NCBI GenBank assembly: GCA_041402125.1
Contig: JAWKSY010000018.1
Coordinates: forward strand, 39,239-103,238
DNA from: JAWKSY01 sp041402125
Lineage (GTDB): Bacteria; Planctomycetota; GCA-002687715; DRQF01
Length of the DNA: 64,000 nucleotides
Direction: 5' to 3'
Of the stretch, positions 54,238 through 62,262 are shown in pieces. Under the pieces are notes generated by a model that did not search any database, was not told the origin of the DNA, and saw only the letters and a program-made list of their open reading frames with translations. A program made the translations under genes and the position numbers. Every line of letters starts with the position of its first letter. The stretch's first letter is position 1.

Positions 54238-54505
54238 TGCATACCCTCGGGGGCAGATTCTCGATGCAGGAAGGAAGACACCGGCCGTCGGGACGGTCGT
54301 CCGGGTAATCATCGATCCGGATCGGGATCTTCGCGCAAATCTTCGGAGCCTCCCCGATGCATGCGATAATCGCGGAACCGCGAGCCCGGAGGCTCGCCGC
54401 GCCAAGGATCGGGTCGGGCGGCCCGTCGCTCGTCGATGTCGTGAAGACGTCGTCGACGCCGGCGTTCGACCTCGCAGAGGGCCTTCGGGCCCGAGGACAT
54501 TCGCG

Positions 54506-56026
54506 ATGAACCAGCACCTCGCCGCGCGCCGCTTCTTCGGCCTCCTCACCGCTCTCGTCGCGCTCGGCGCGACCGCGGCGGGTCAGGCCTACTCCGCCCC
54601 GACGCCCCTCACCGTCGGCGGGAATCCCAGCTCCGTCGCCAGCGCCGATCTCGACGGCGACGGCGACCTCGACGTCGTCGCGACGAACGCGACCGGCTCG
54701 AACATCTCCGTCCTGATCAACAACGGCGGCACCTTCGCGGCCGCGATCCCGTTCGCCACGCCCGCGAATCCGATCGGCGTCGTCGCCGAGGACTTCGACG
54801 GCAACGGCGCGCCGGACATCGCCGTGCTCTTCGGTCAGGGGAACCAGCTCGGCGTCTACCTGAACGACGGCGTCGGCAACTTCAGCTCGAACGGCGTCGT
54901 GACCGCCGGATTCGCCCCCTTCCGCATGGCCGCGGTCGATGCGGACGGCGACGGCGACATGGACCTCTTCGTCGCGAACAACCTCGTCAACGCGATCAGC
55001 CTGCTCGTGAACGACGGCGCCGGGAACTTCAGCTACGGCGGCGCCCAGACCGGGGTGCCCGGCCCGACGGCCTTCGCCTTCGGCGACCTCGACGACGACG
55101 GTGACGAGGACATGGCGGTCGCCTGCGCGGGCGCCGACGTGATCCTCATCGTGCGCAACGACACGACGGCCTTCACCCCGCTCAACTTCGTCTCGGTCGG
55201 CGCCGTCCCGCTGGACATCGCGATCTTCGACGCCAACCACGACCTGCGCGCCGACATCGTCACCGCGAACACGGCCGGGAACAGCATCACGCTCCTCCGG
55301 AACCTGGGCGGGATGAACTTCTCGCGCGTCGACACGCCGACCCTGCCGACGCCGACCGGACTCGCCGTCACCAACGCCGACAACGCGCTGGGCCTCGACA
55401 TCGCGGTGACCTGCTTCGACGCCTGGCAGACCATGGTCTTCGCCAACGACGGATCGGGCGGCTTCAGCGCGATGCACACCGCCTACACGGGCATCAACCC
55501 CTTCGACGTCGTCTCGCTGGATCTCGACGGGGACTTCGACCGCGACCTCCTCACCGTCAACTTCGGGGACGGGACGCTCTCGCGACTGGACAACGCCGAG
55601 CCGTCGCCCTTCTACCCGGGCACCGGCGAGGACATCGACGTCGGCACCGGCGTCAACGCCAACGCCGCCTCGGGTCCGGCCAACTCCTGGAAGGAGGTCC
55701 GCGCCGGCGACTTCGTCGAGCTGCGGATGTTCTCGCCGGGCAGCGGGCTCGACAACCGTCACGCGCTCCTCCTGGCGCAGTTCTTCTACCGCGGATTCCC
55801 GCCGATCAGCCCGGCGCCGGGCCTGCACGTCAACCAGTTCGGCTTCGGCGCGATCGTCGCGATCGACTCGCCGGCGCTCCTGCCCGCCGGCGAGATGGTG
55901 CAGTTCAACATGCCGGTCGGCGTCGAGGGCCTGAACCTGATGGTCCAGTCGATCGTCCTCGACGTGATGGCGCAGAACGGCATCTACGCCTCCAGCGACG
56001 GCTACGAGCTCGCCATCGTGTTCTGA
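54506..56026 (+). CDS. Secreted FG-GAP/VCBS-type beta-propeller protein B
   Basis: A 506-residue paralogue of the preceding protein, alignable along its whole length. It has a signal peptide (~1-27, ALVALGATAAGQ), FG-GAP calcium loops (DLDGDGDLD, DFDGNGAPD, DADGDGDMD, DLDDDGDED) and the shared C-terminal domain (YPGTGEDIDVG to NGIYASSDGYELAIVF). Tandem duplication is the likely origin. The ~270 bp between the two genes holds no recognised feature. The end of the gene is partly copied in the 321-bp tandem duplication that follows. Confidence 0.88.
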   Translation: MNQHLAARRFFGLLTALVALGATAAGQAYSAPTPLTVGGNPSSVASADLDGDGDLDVVATNATGSNISVLINNGGTFAAAIPFATPANPIGVVAEDFDGNGAPDIAVLFGQGNQLGVYLNDGVGNFSSNGVVTAGFAPFRMAAVDADGDGDMDLFVANNLVNAISLLVNDGAGNFSYGGAQTGVPGPTAFAFGDLDDDGDEDMAVACAGADVILIVRNDTTAFTPLNFVSVGAVPLDIAIFDANHDLRADIVTANTAGNSITLLRNLGGMNFSRVDTPTLPTPTGLAVTNADNALGLDIAVTCFDAWQTMVFANDGSGGFSAMHTAYTGINPFDVVSLDLDGDFDRDLLTVNFGDGTLSRLDNAEPSPFYPGTGEDIDVGTGVNANAASGPANSWKEVRAGDFVELRMFSPGSGLDNRHALLLAQFFYRGFPPISPAPGLHVNQFGFGAIVAIDSPALLPAGEMVQFNMPVGVEGLNLMVQSIVLDVMAQNGIYASSDGYELAIVF

Positions 56027-56050
56027 GCGATCGCGGTCCCTCCGACGCGA

Positions 56051-56094
56051 AACGAGCGAGGCCCGCCGGATCAATCCGGCGGGCCTCGCTCGTT
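56051..56094 (+). terminator. Terminator of the FG-GAP B gene
   Basis: AACGAGCGAGGCCCGCCGG pairs perfectly with its complement at 56076-56094 around ATCAAT, 25 bp after the stop. Confidence 0.8.
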
Positions 56095-56371
56095 CTCGGC
56101 TCTGAACGGCCGCGGCGGTGCCGGATGCTAGTACGGTGCCAGTCACCGGATGTGCATTTCCGGGCGAATCGGTTTCATTCGCGTTCGCCGCGGAACGGAA
56201 ATGCACATCCGGTGACTGGCACCGTACTAGCATCTCCGGGCGAATCGTTCTCGCTCGCGATCGCGGCGGAACGGAAATGCTCATCCGGTGACGGGCACCG
56301 TACTCGCATCTTCGGACGAATCAGTCTCGCTCGCGATCGTCTTCTGATCGATCGCGGCCCCTCCGACGCGA

Positions 56372-56415
56372 AACGAGCGAGGCCCGCCGGAGTGATCCGG
56401 CGGGCCTCGCTCGTT
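56372..56415 (+). terminator. Duplicated terminator copy
   Basis: The same 19-bp arms as the terminator at 56051, with loop AGTGAT. It belongs to the second copy of the 321-bp duplication and has no gene of its own on the plus strand. Confidence 0.7.
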
Positions 56416-56660
56416 CACGGCTCTGGACGGCCGCGGCGGTGCCGGATGCCAGTACGGTGCCAGTCACCGGATGTGCATTTCCGGGCGAATCGGTTTCATC
56501 CGCGATCGCCGTGGAACGGAAATGCACATCCGGTGACTGGCACCGTACTCGCATCTCCGGGCGAATCGGTCTCGCTCGCGATCGCGGCGGAACCGAAATG
56601 CTCATCCGGTGACGGGCACCGTACTCGCATCTTCGCGCGATCCGGTTCGTCGCGCGCCGA

Positions 56661-57392
56661 TCAGTCGAAGGTGTCGGCGACGACCTCCCGCGGGAAGATC
56701 GCGTTCATCACCAACGTGTGGCTCGTGACCCAGAGCGGGAGCACGAAGGGCATCACGATGCAACAGCAGGCGGACAGGACGAGCATCAGGGTCGTGAGCA
56801 ACCACCAGCCCAGGACGCCGCCGAAGTTCGCCATCACCCCGGCCGCGCTCGTCCGCAGGGCCTCGACCGTTCCCAGCTTCCGGTCGAAGACGAGCGGCGC
56901 CGCGAACAGGGTGAAGAAGAAGTAAAGGAGCACGCCGACGAGGCACGCGCCGTAGGCCGCGAAGAAGGCGACCATCGCCCCCCGGAATTCCTCCGGATCG
57001 GGTTCCGCCCCGTGCGGTGTCGCGAGGATGACCGGCAAGAGGGTCCCGAAGTAGACCGCGCCCACGACGAGCGTGACGAGGAGCTGCACGCCGATGTGGA
57101 CGAGCGTCACGCCCAGGATGTCCTTGAAGCGCTCGAAGGGGCGGCCGAGGACGGCGAACTGCGCCTTCCGGCCGTCGAGCATCTGCAGGACCGCGAGGTG
57201 GCACCCGATCCAGAGCGGGATGAAGAGCGCTCCGAGGGGAACCGACTGACCGACGTAGACGCCGACGAAGGAGATCCCGACCATCGGCCAGTAGGATCCC
57301 GTCTCGCGGAGCAGGCGGATCGCGTCGTCGAAGACGCCAAGCGGTCGCACTCGCCCCCGGACGATGACCACCTCGTTGCGGTTCCGGCTCAT
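56661..57392 (-). CDS. Integral membrane protein of unknown function
   Basis: A 243-residue protein with about five or six hydrophobic helices (VGISFVGVYVGQSVPLGALFI, LLVTLVVGAVYFGTLLPVIL, and others). A late helix carries a CCC run (SACCCIVMPFVLPLW). No family is recognised; the layout resembles the DUF4013/YciC-like groups only loosely. It is last in a minus-strand set of five closely spaced genes. Confidence 0.6.
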   Translation of the reverse strand: MSRNRNEVVIVRGRVRPLGVFDDAIRLLRETGSYWPMVGISFVGVYVGQSVPLGALFIPLWIGCHLAVLQMLDGRKAQFAVLGRPFERFKDILGVTLVHIGVQLLVTLVVGAVYFGTLLPVILATPHGAEPDPEEFRGAMVAFFAAYGACLVGVLLYFFFTLFAAPLVFDRKLGTVEALRTSAAGVMANFGGVLGWWLLTTLMLVLSACCCIVMPFVLPLWVTSHTLVMNAIFPREVVADTFD

Positions 57393-57414
57393 CGGTCCCC
57401 TCTCGCGCGTCGGT

Positions 57415-57963
57415 TCAGAAGACCTCGGCCGCCGCCGCGGGATCGCCCTGGAAGGCCGCCTTCACGTCGGTGTTCATGAGCACGATCAACGACCAGATCC
57501 CGATCGGGGCGCCGATGCAGCAGCAGCAGGTCGAGAGCGGGAGCATGACCAGGATGCTGCCCGTGACGCCGAGGCCCCAGCTCTTCAGGCGGAGCATCTG
57601 GAGCGCGCAGAATCCCGTGAAGAGCGCGAGCAGGAGACCGAGCACGCCGAAGAGCGGATTCATCGAGAACTCGATGATCGGGATGAGGAAGTCGTGGACC
57701 TTCTTCATCTGCTCGGCCTGGTCCTCCTGCCCCTGGTCGCGCATCTCCTGCTGCTGACGCTCGAACTCCTCGACCATGCCCGCGATCTGCTCGTCGGAAT
57801 CGGTCACGAAGGACATCGCGACGCCGTAGAGGCCCTGGAGGGCCGTGATTCCGACGAGGATGAGCATGACGATCGCCGGCGCCTTGACGCGGCGGGCGGC
57901 GTCGGCCGCGGCGTTGGCGCGCAGCTCGTCGAAGTCCCTGTTCATCGGGTCGTCCTGGTTCAT
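57415..57963 (-). CDS. Small membrane protein with Cys-rich helix
   Basis: A 182-residue protein with about four hydrophobic helices (residues ~24-45, 90-150 in two segments) separated by a charged coiled stretch (QIAGMVEEFERQQQEMRDQG). The third helix ends with CCCCIGAPIGIW. The C-terminal WSLIVLMNTDVKAAF segment recurs in form in the next upstream gene (FWAGVIVLRDDVAEYF). The start at MNQDDPMN was chosen for its GGGGAAG ribosome-binding site. Function unknown. Confidence 0.6.
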   Translation of the reverse strand: MNQDDPMNRDFDELRANAAADAARRVKAPAIVMLILVGITALQGLYGVAMSFVTDSDEQIAGMVEEFERQQQEMRDQGQEDQAEQMKKVHDFLIPIIEFSMNPLFGVLGLLLALFTGFCALQMLRLKSWGLGVTGSILVMLPLSTCCCCIGAPIGIWSLIVLMNTDVKAAFQGDPAAAAEVF

Positions 57964-58000
57964 CGTTTCTTCCCCGTTCCTCCGGACGCGGTCTCGCGTC

Positions 58001-58528
58001 TCAGCTCTCGAAGTACTCCGCGACATCGTCCCTCAGCACGATGACGCCGGCCCAGAATCCGAACACGAAGCTCAGACAGAAGGTCATCTGGACCGGGAGC
58101 ATCGCGAGGAGGCAGGCGATCCGGGCCAGCTTCAGGTGCTTCATCTGACGCATCTGCCAGGCGCCGACGATGATCACGAGACACGCGATGATCGACAGGC
58201 CGTGCAGGATCGGACGCAGCCAGGTCGGCACCTCGTCCCCGAGCTGCCCTCCCTCGGCGGGCGTCGAGCCCCCCTCCTTCGCCCCCGCCCCGTCCTCGCC
58301 GGTCTCGCCCCCCGGACTCTCCGGCGCCGTCGCGGCGGGCGGCTCCACCTCGGAGACATCCCGGGGCAGGCGGTCGAAGGGATCGAGGAGGAAGATGATC
58401 GGCGTGAGGAGGCCGAGCAGCCCGAAGAAGAGCAGCCCGAGGCTCGGCGCCTGGACGCGGGCGGTCGCGAGGGTGCGCGCGTCGACCGGCGTGCCCCGGG
58501 GCGCCTCCGGGCTCGTCGCGCCGCTCAT
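58001..58528 (-). CDS. Small membrane protein related to its neighbour
   Basis: A 175-residue protein with helices at about 29-47, 108-127 and 136-165. A Glu/Gly/Pro-rich loop (~55-98) lies between the first two. Its end (FGFWAGVIVLRDDVAEYF) parallels that of the gene at 57415, so the two are probably distant paralogues. The ATG overlaps the stop of the TIM-barrel gene (ATGA). Function unknown. Confidence 0.6.
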   Translation of the reverse strand: MSGATSPEAPRGTPVDARTLATARVQAPSLGLLFFGLLGLLTPIIFLLDPFDRLPRDVSEVEPPAATAPESPGGETGEDGAGAKEGGSTPAEGGQLGDEVPTWLRPILHGLSIIACLVIIVGAWQMRQMKHLKLARIACLLAMLPVQMTFCLSFVFGFWAGVIVLRDDVAEYFES

Positions 58529-59463
58529 CCGCGCCCGGCCTCGAGCTTCGTCCGGACGGACTCGAGGAGGCGCTTCGTGGCGAGGATGCCGGCCTCGCTC
58601 GAACCGCCGCCCTCGAACTCGATCCCCACGTGACCGCGGTAGCCGGCGTCGACGACGATGCGCATCATCCGTTCGTAGTCGATCGTCGTCTCGTTCCCGG
58701 CCTCGTCGAAGGCGTAGCTCTTGGCGCTCACGGCGCGCGCGAAGGGCATCAGCTCCTCCGTGCCGCGGTAGCGGTCGTAGGTCTTGCCGTCGCCCAGGTT
58801 GAAGTTGCCGAAGTCGGGCAGCGTGCCGACGCCCGGGTGATCGGCGAGGCGCATGACCTCGGCGAGCCAGGATCCGTCGGACGAGAGCCCGCCGTGGTTC
58901 TCGACGATGACCGAGAGGTCCCGCGACGCCGCATCGCTCGCGAGCCGATGGAGACCGTCGGCGGCGAGGCGCGCCTGCTCGTCGCGGGCTCCCGAGCTCT
59001 GGGCGTTGACGCGGATCGCGTGGCAGCCCAGGGCCTTCGCGGCGTCCAGCCAGCGGTGATGGTTCGCCACGGCCCGGAGGCGTCCGGCCTCGTCCGGATC
59101 GCCGAGGGCGCCCTCGGCATCGACCATGATGAGGAGACTCCGCACGCCCTCGCCGTCGCAGCGCCGCCGGAGGTCCGCGACGTAGTCGCCCGCGGTGCTG
59201 CGGTCCGCGAAGAGGGTGCTGACGTACTCGACGGCGTCGATCCCGAGCGAGCGGGCGTAGGCCGGGAAGTCCAGGTGGTCGAGCGCCGGCTCCTCCCGGC
59301 GGTGGATCCGGCGATTGACCGACCACTCGGCGAGGGAGATCCGGTACAGCGGTCCGGCCTCCGCAGCGGCGGCGGAGGCTCCCGACGTCGAGGGGGCCGA
59401 GCGGGTGCAGGCCCCGAGCAGGGCCAGGCTGCCCGCGGCCAGGAATCGGCGACGATCGATCAC
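58525..59463 (-). CDS. Tat-exported sugar phosphate isomerase/epimerase-like TIM-barrel lipoprotein
   Basis: A 312-residue protein starting at GTG. The N terminus has a twin-arginine signal (DRRRFLAAGSLALLGAC), whose final Cys may be lipidated. The rest is a xylose-isomerase-like barrel: GIDAVEYVS, VENHGGLSSDGSW, TLPDFGNF and VGIEFEGGGSS. The Glu in VENHGG, the Asp in PDFGNF and the final Glu in GIEFEG are the usual metal ligands of this fold. It may isomerise or epimerise a sugar outside the cytoplasm; substrate is unknown. It overlaps the membrane-protein gene downstream by ATGA. Confidence 0.82.
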   Translation of the reverse strand: MIDRRRFLAAGSLALLGACTRSAPSTSGASAAAAEAGPLYRISLAEWSVNRRIHRREEPALDHLDFPAYARSLGIDAVEYVSTLFADRSTAGDYVADLRRRCDGEGVRSLLIMVDAEGALGDPDEAGRLRAVANHHRWLDAAKALGCHAIRVNAQSSGARDEQARLAADGLHRLASDAASRDLSVIVENHGGLSSDGSWLAEVMRLADHPGVGTLPDFGNFNLGDGKTYDRYRGTEELMPFARAVSAKSYAFDEAGNETTIDYERMMRIVVDAGYRGHVGIEFEGGGSSEAGILATKRLLESVRTKLEAGRG

Positions 59464-59483
59464 GGCTCTCTCTCCTGGTCCCG

Positions 59484-62045
59484 TCAGCGCAGGCTGATCT
59501 CGTCGAAGTACGCGATCGCGTAGTGCGACGGATCCCGCCCGGTGCACTCGATGATGACGAGAACCTCGCGCCCTGAGTAGCCCGAGAGCGGAGTCTTCAT
59601 CTCGAACCACCCCGCCCCGCCGGGTTTCTCGGGCGCGACCTGCTCCTCCGCCCCCAGCCAGGACAGCTTGCCGTCGAAGACGCCGACGCGCACGCGACAC
59701 CCCGCGCGGCCGGGCTGCTGGTAGGCCTCCGGGGAGAAGCGGACCCGGAGCTCGTGCTCGTCGCGGGCCAGCCGGAGCTTTCGGATGATGCGCGTCGGCT
59801 GGGTGTTCGTCTGCGGCCAGACCCCCATGACGCCGCTGGCGCCGGGGCTCGGCCGGTAGGCGTCCCCCGACTGCGCCCGCGCGACCCACTGCGGCCATCC
59901 ATTCCGCACGGGGCCGACGGCCACGCGCTTCAGGTCGTCCTCCTTCGAGAAGTCGAGCCGCGGGATGCGGTCCGTCTCGAGGTGCAGCAGGAGTTCCTCG
60001 AGCGTGAAGAGCTGGGGCTGGGTCCGCGCCGCGGCCGCGAAGTCGGGGCGGTCGGCATCGAGAGTCGGGACGATGTCGGCCGTCGGCGCGCCGCGCTCGT
60101 CCGAGATCCGCGCGAAGAAGTCGGCGCCGCCGGTGTGGTTGTAGATCTTGAGGAGGAGCCGATGCGTGCCCTCGGCGAGATCCATCTCGAGCGGGAACTC
60201 GTCCGGCTTCGATCCGCTCGGCCGGTGGTGCCGCAGCATCGGCCGACCGTCGAGCCAGACGGCCAGGCTGTCGTCCGCGCTCGCCCAGAGGAAATAGCGT
60301 CCCTCCTTCTTCACCTCGAGGTAGGTGAAGGCGTAGTACACCGAGTGCGCCCGCGTCTTGCCCTCGCGCTCGAGGACGAAGGGGGCGGCGTCCGACTCCT
60401 GCGTCCGCCACGCGAAGCTCTTGTAGCGCGAACTCTCCGTCGGCGCGGCCGTCGCGTCAGGGAGCAGCGATCGCGTGAAGTTCTCGCCCTTCGAGTCCGG
60501 GATCGGTCCGAGCACGAGCCAGCGTCGCAGGTAGGGGATCGCGGCCTCCGGGCGCTCGCGCCACCAGAGGAAGCGCTCGGGACGGACGTTGCGCTCGAGC
60601 ACGAGGGCGGCCTCGCGATCGGCGGTGGTCAGGACGAGGTCGAAGTTCTTCGCCCCGCCGGTGTTCTTCCCGCGCGCGGCGAGGAGGTTCTCGCCCTCGA
60701 CGATGGCCTTCCGGGCCTCGTCGGAGATGACGAGCTCGCGGAAGTCGCGGCTCCAGCTGGGGAATCCTCCGGCCTTCACGCCGTTGATCCAGACCTCGGC
60801 CTCGTCGTCGCACTGGACGAAGATCCGCACCTTCGGGGCGGCCGCGGCCCGCGCGTAGATCGGCCGGCGCAGGTGGATCGCGTCGGAGCGCCAGATCGCC
60901 CGGAAGGGCCCCACCGTCGAGTCGGCGCTGCCGAAGGGCCCCGCGCCGCGCAGCCAGCGGCGATCGTCGAAGCCCGGCTTCTCCCAGCCCTCGGGCGCCC
61001 CGCGATCCTCGAAGCGCCAGTAGAGGCTCTGCGGGACGGTCGACTCGAGGGGGTTCGTGCTGGTGAAGGTCGCCCGGCGCAGGAACAGGAGCGCGAAGCA
61101 GGTGTCGACGAGCGAGTTCCAGCCTCCCTGGTCGCGCTCGGAGCCGAGGAGGTGGATCGCACCCTCGCGGTACCAGTCGCGCCCCCCGATCTCGGTGCGA
61201 CCGGCGAAGGTCGCGATCCGCTCGAGGCCGTAGAGGTAGTAGTAGTGCCAGGTCGTGCCGGGGTAGACGTCGCGGAGGACTCCCGAGGTCTGGTGCGGGT
61301 TGCCCGTCCCGGTGAAGCGCTCGTCCATCCAGCCCCAGGCGCGCTCGATCGACTCGAGGCACTGTCGACGAACGCGGCCGAAACCGGCGATGTCCGTCAT
61401 CTCCTCGGCCGCGACGTGAAGCACCGTGATGCCGGCCGCGGTCATGCTGCCCGAGGACTCGGGCATGTTGTCCTCGCGGTAGCCGAACCCGCCGTCCTCG
61501 TTCTGGTGATCGAGCAGCTTCGTCGCGACGTCCCGCCAGATCGTCGCCGAGAGGTCGAACTCGTGGCGGCGCGCGATCCGGAGGGCGAGCACCGCGAACT
61601 GCGTGTTCGAGAGATCCGTCGCGCCCTCGGGGTAGGCCCAGCGCTGATCCTGCTCGCGCAGCTTCTCGTGCAGCCACTTCGCGGCCTTCAGGATCCAGGG
61701 GCGGTGCGCCTCGTCGTGGGTGGCGTCGAGCGCGAAGATGAGCAGCGAGACCGAGTAGACCTTCCGGAAGGGCTGGTAGCGCAGGTAGTCGAGCGCCCGC
61801 GTGATGGCGGGATCGTTCGCGGGGAGCCCCGACTTCAGGAGGGTGTAGACCGCGAGGGACGTGACCCCCATCGGGAAGTCCTTGGCGTAGCCGCCGAAGA
61901 CGGGCGTCTCGAAGGATCCGTCCTCGATCTGGTACCGGAGGAGGTCCGTCGTTCCGCGCTCGATGGCGTGATTGACCTCGACGCGCCAGTCCTGCGCGAG
62001 GGCGGGCGCCGTGAGGGCGACGAGGATGAGGAGGATTCGGATCAT
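59484..62045 (-). CDS. Secreted alpha/alpha-toroid (prenyltransferase/squalene-cyclase-like) protein
   Basis: An 853-residue exported protein. The signal peptide is ~1-17 (MIRILLILVALTAPALA). Residues ~20-330 contain repeats of the squalene-cyclase/prenyltransferase type (QIEDGSFE, QNEDGGFGY, DQGGWNSL), an alpha/alpha toroid common in planctomycete secreted proteins and not necessarily catalytic. Residues ~350-470 and ~500-650 look like galactose-binding-like beta sandwiches (VWINGVKAGGF, VWLDGRPMLRHH). The end has another beta-rich segment. No enzyme motif is assigned. It is first in the minus-strand set reaching 56661. Confidence 0.75.
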   Translation of the reverse strand: MIRILLILVALTAPALAQDWRVEVNHAIERGTTDLLRYQIEDGSFETPVFGGYAKDFPMGVTSLAVYTLLKSGLPANDPAITRALDYLRYQPFRKVYSVSLLIFALDATHDEAHRPWILKAAKWLHEKLREQDQRWAYPEGATDLSNTQFAVLALRIARRHEFDLSATIWRDVATKLLDHQNEDGGFGYREDNMPESSGSMTAAGITVLHVAAEEMTDIAGFGRVRRQCLESIERAWGWMDERFTGTGNPHQTSGVLRDVYPGTTWHYYYLYGLERIATFAGRTEIGGRDWYREGAIHLLGSERDQGGWNSLVDTCFALLFLRRATFTSTNPLESTVPQSLYWRFEDRGAPEGWEKPGFDDRRWLRGAGPFGSADSTVGPFRAIWRSDAIHLRRPIYARAAAAPKVRIFVQCDDEAEVWINGVKAGGFPSWSRDFRELVISDEARKAIVEGENLLAARGKNTGGAKNFDLVLTTADREAALVLERNVRPERFLWWRERPEAAIPYLRRWLVLGPIPDSKGENFTRSLLPDATAAPTESSRYKSFAWRTQESDAAPFVLEREGKTRAHSVYYAFTYLEVKKEGRYFLWASADDSLAVWLDGRPMLRHHRPSGSKPDEFPLEMDLAEGTHRLLLKIYNHTGGADFFARISDERGAPTADIVPTLDADRPDFAAAARTQPQLFTLEELLLHLETDRIPRLDFSKEDDLKRVAVGPVRNGWPQWVARAQSGDAYRPSPGASGVMGVWPQTNTQPTRIIRKLRLARDEHELRVRFSPEAYQQPGRAGCRVRVGVFDGKLSWLGAEEQVAPEKPGGAGWFEMKTPLSGYSGREVLVIIECTGRDPSHYAIAYFDEISLR

Positions 62046-62262
62046 GGGCGCTTCGACGAGGGAAACCGGCCGAGATCATAGCGGAATGGCGGCGGACTGC
62101 CGAATCCGCTCCGGTCGCGCGCCCCGTGAAACGGGCCCGTCTTCCGGCCGGAGCCGCGCTTCGGATACAATCCCGCCTCACCCCGCTCGCCGTCCCCGTC
62201 CGCCGATTCCGCCCCGCCGGCCCCGCCCCGGCCGGGCTCCGGACCACGACCCGAGGAGATCG

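Larger units (their letters stand above)
56008..56649. repeat. 321-bp tandem duplication carrying terminator and inverted repeat cluster E
   Basis: Two copies with a 321-bp period begin at about 56008 and 56329. Each holds, in order, a sequence like the last codons of the FG-GAP B gene, a long terminator hairpin, a 39-bp inverted repeat of the ACGGTGCCAGTCACC family and a degenerate third unit. In copy 1 the inverted arms are 56124-56162 and 56196-56234; in copy 2 they are at about 56445-56483 and 56517-56555, the latter pair less perfect. The copies differ by scattered substitutions. Confidence 0.8.

Noticed and set aside
56008..56649. CRISPR array
   Set aside because: There are only two long direct copies with no regular short spacers, and repeats within each are inverted, not direct.
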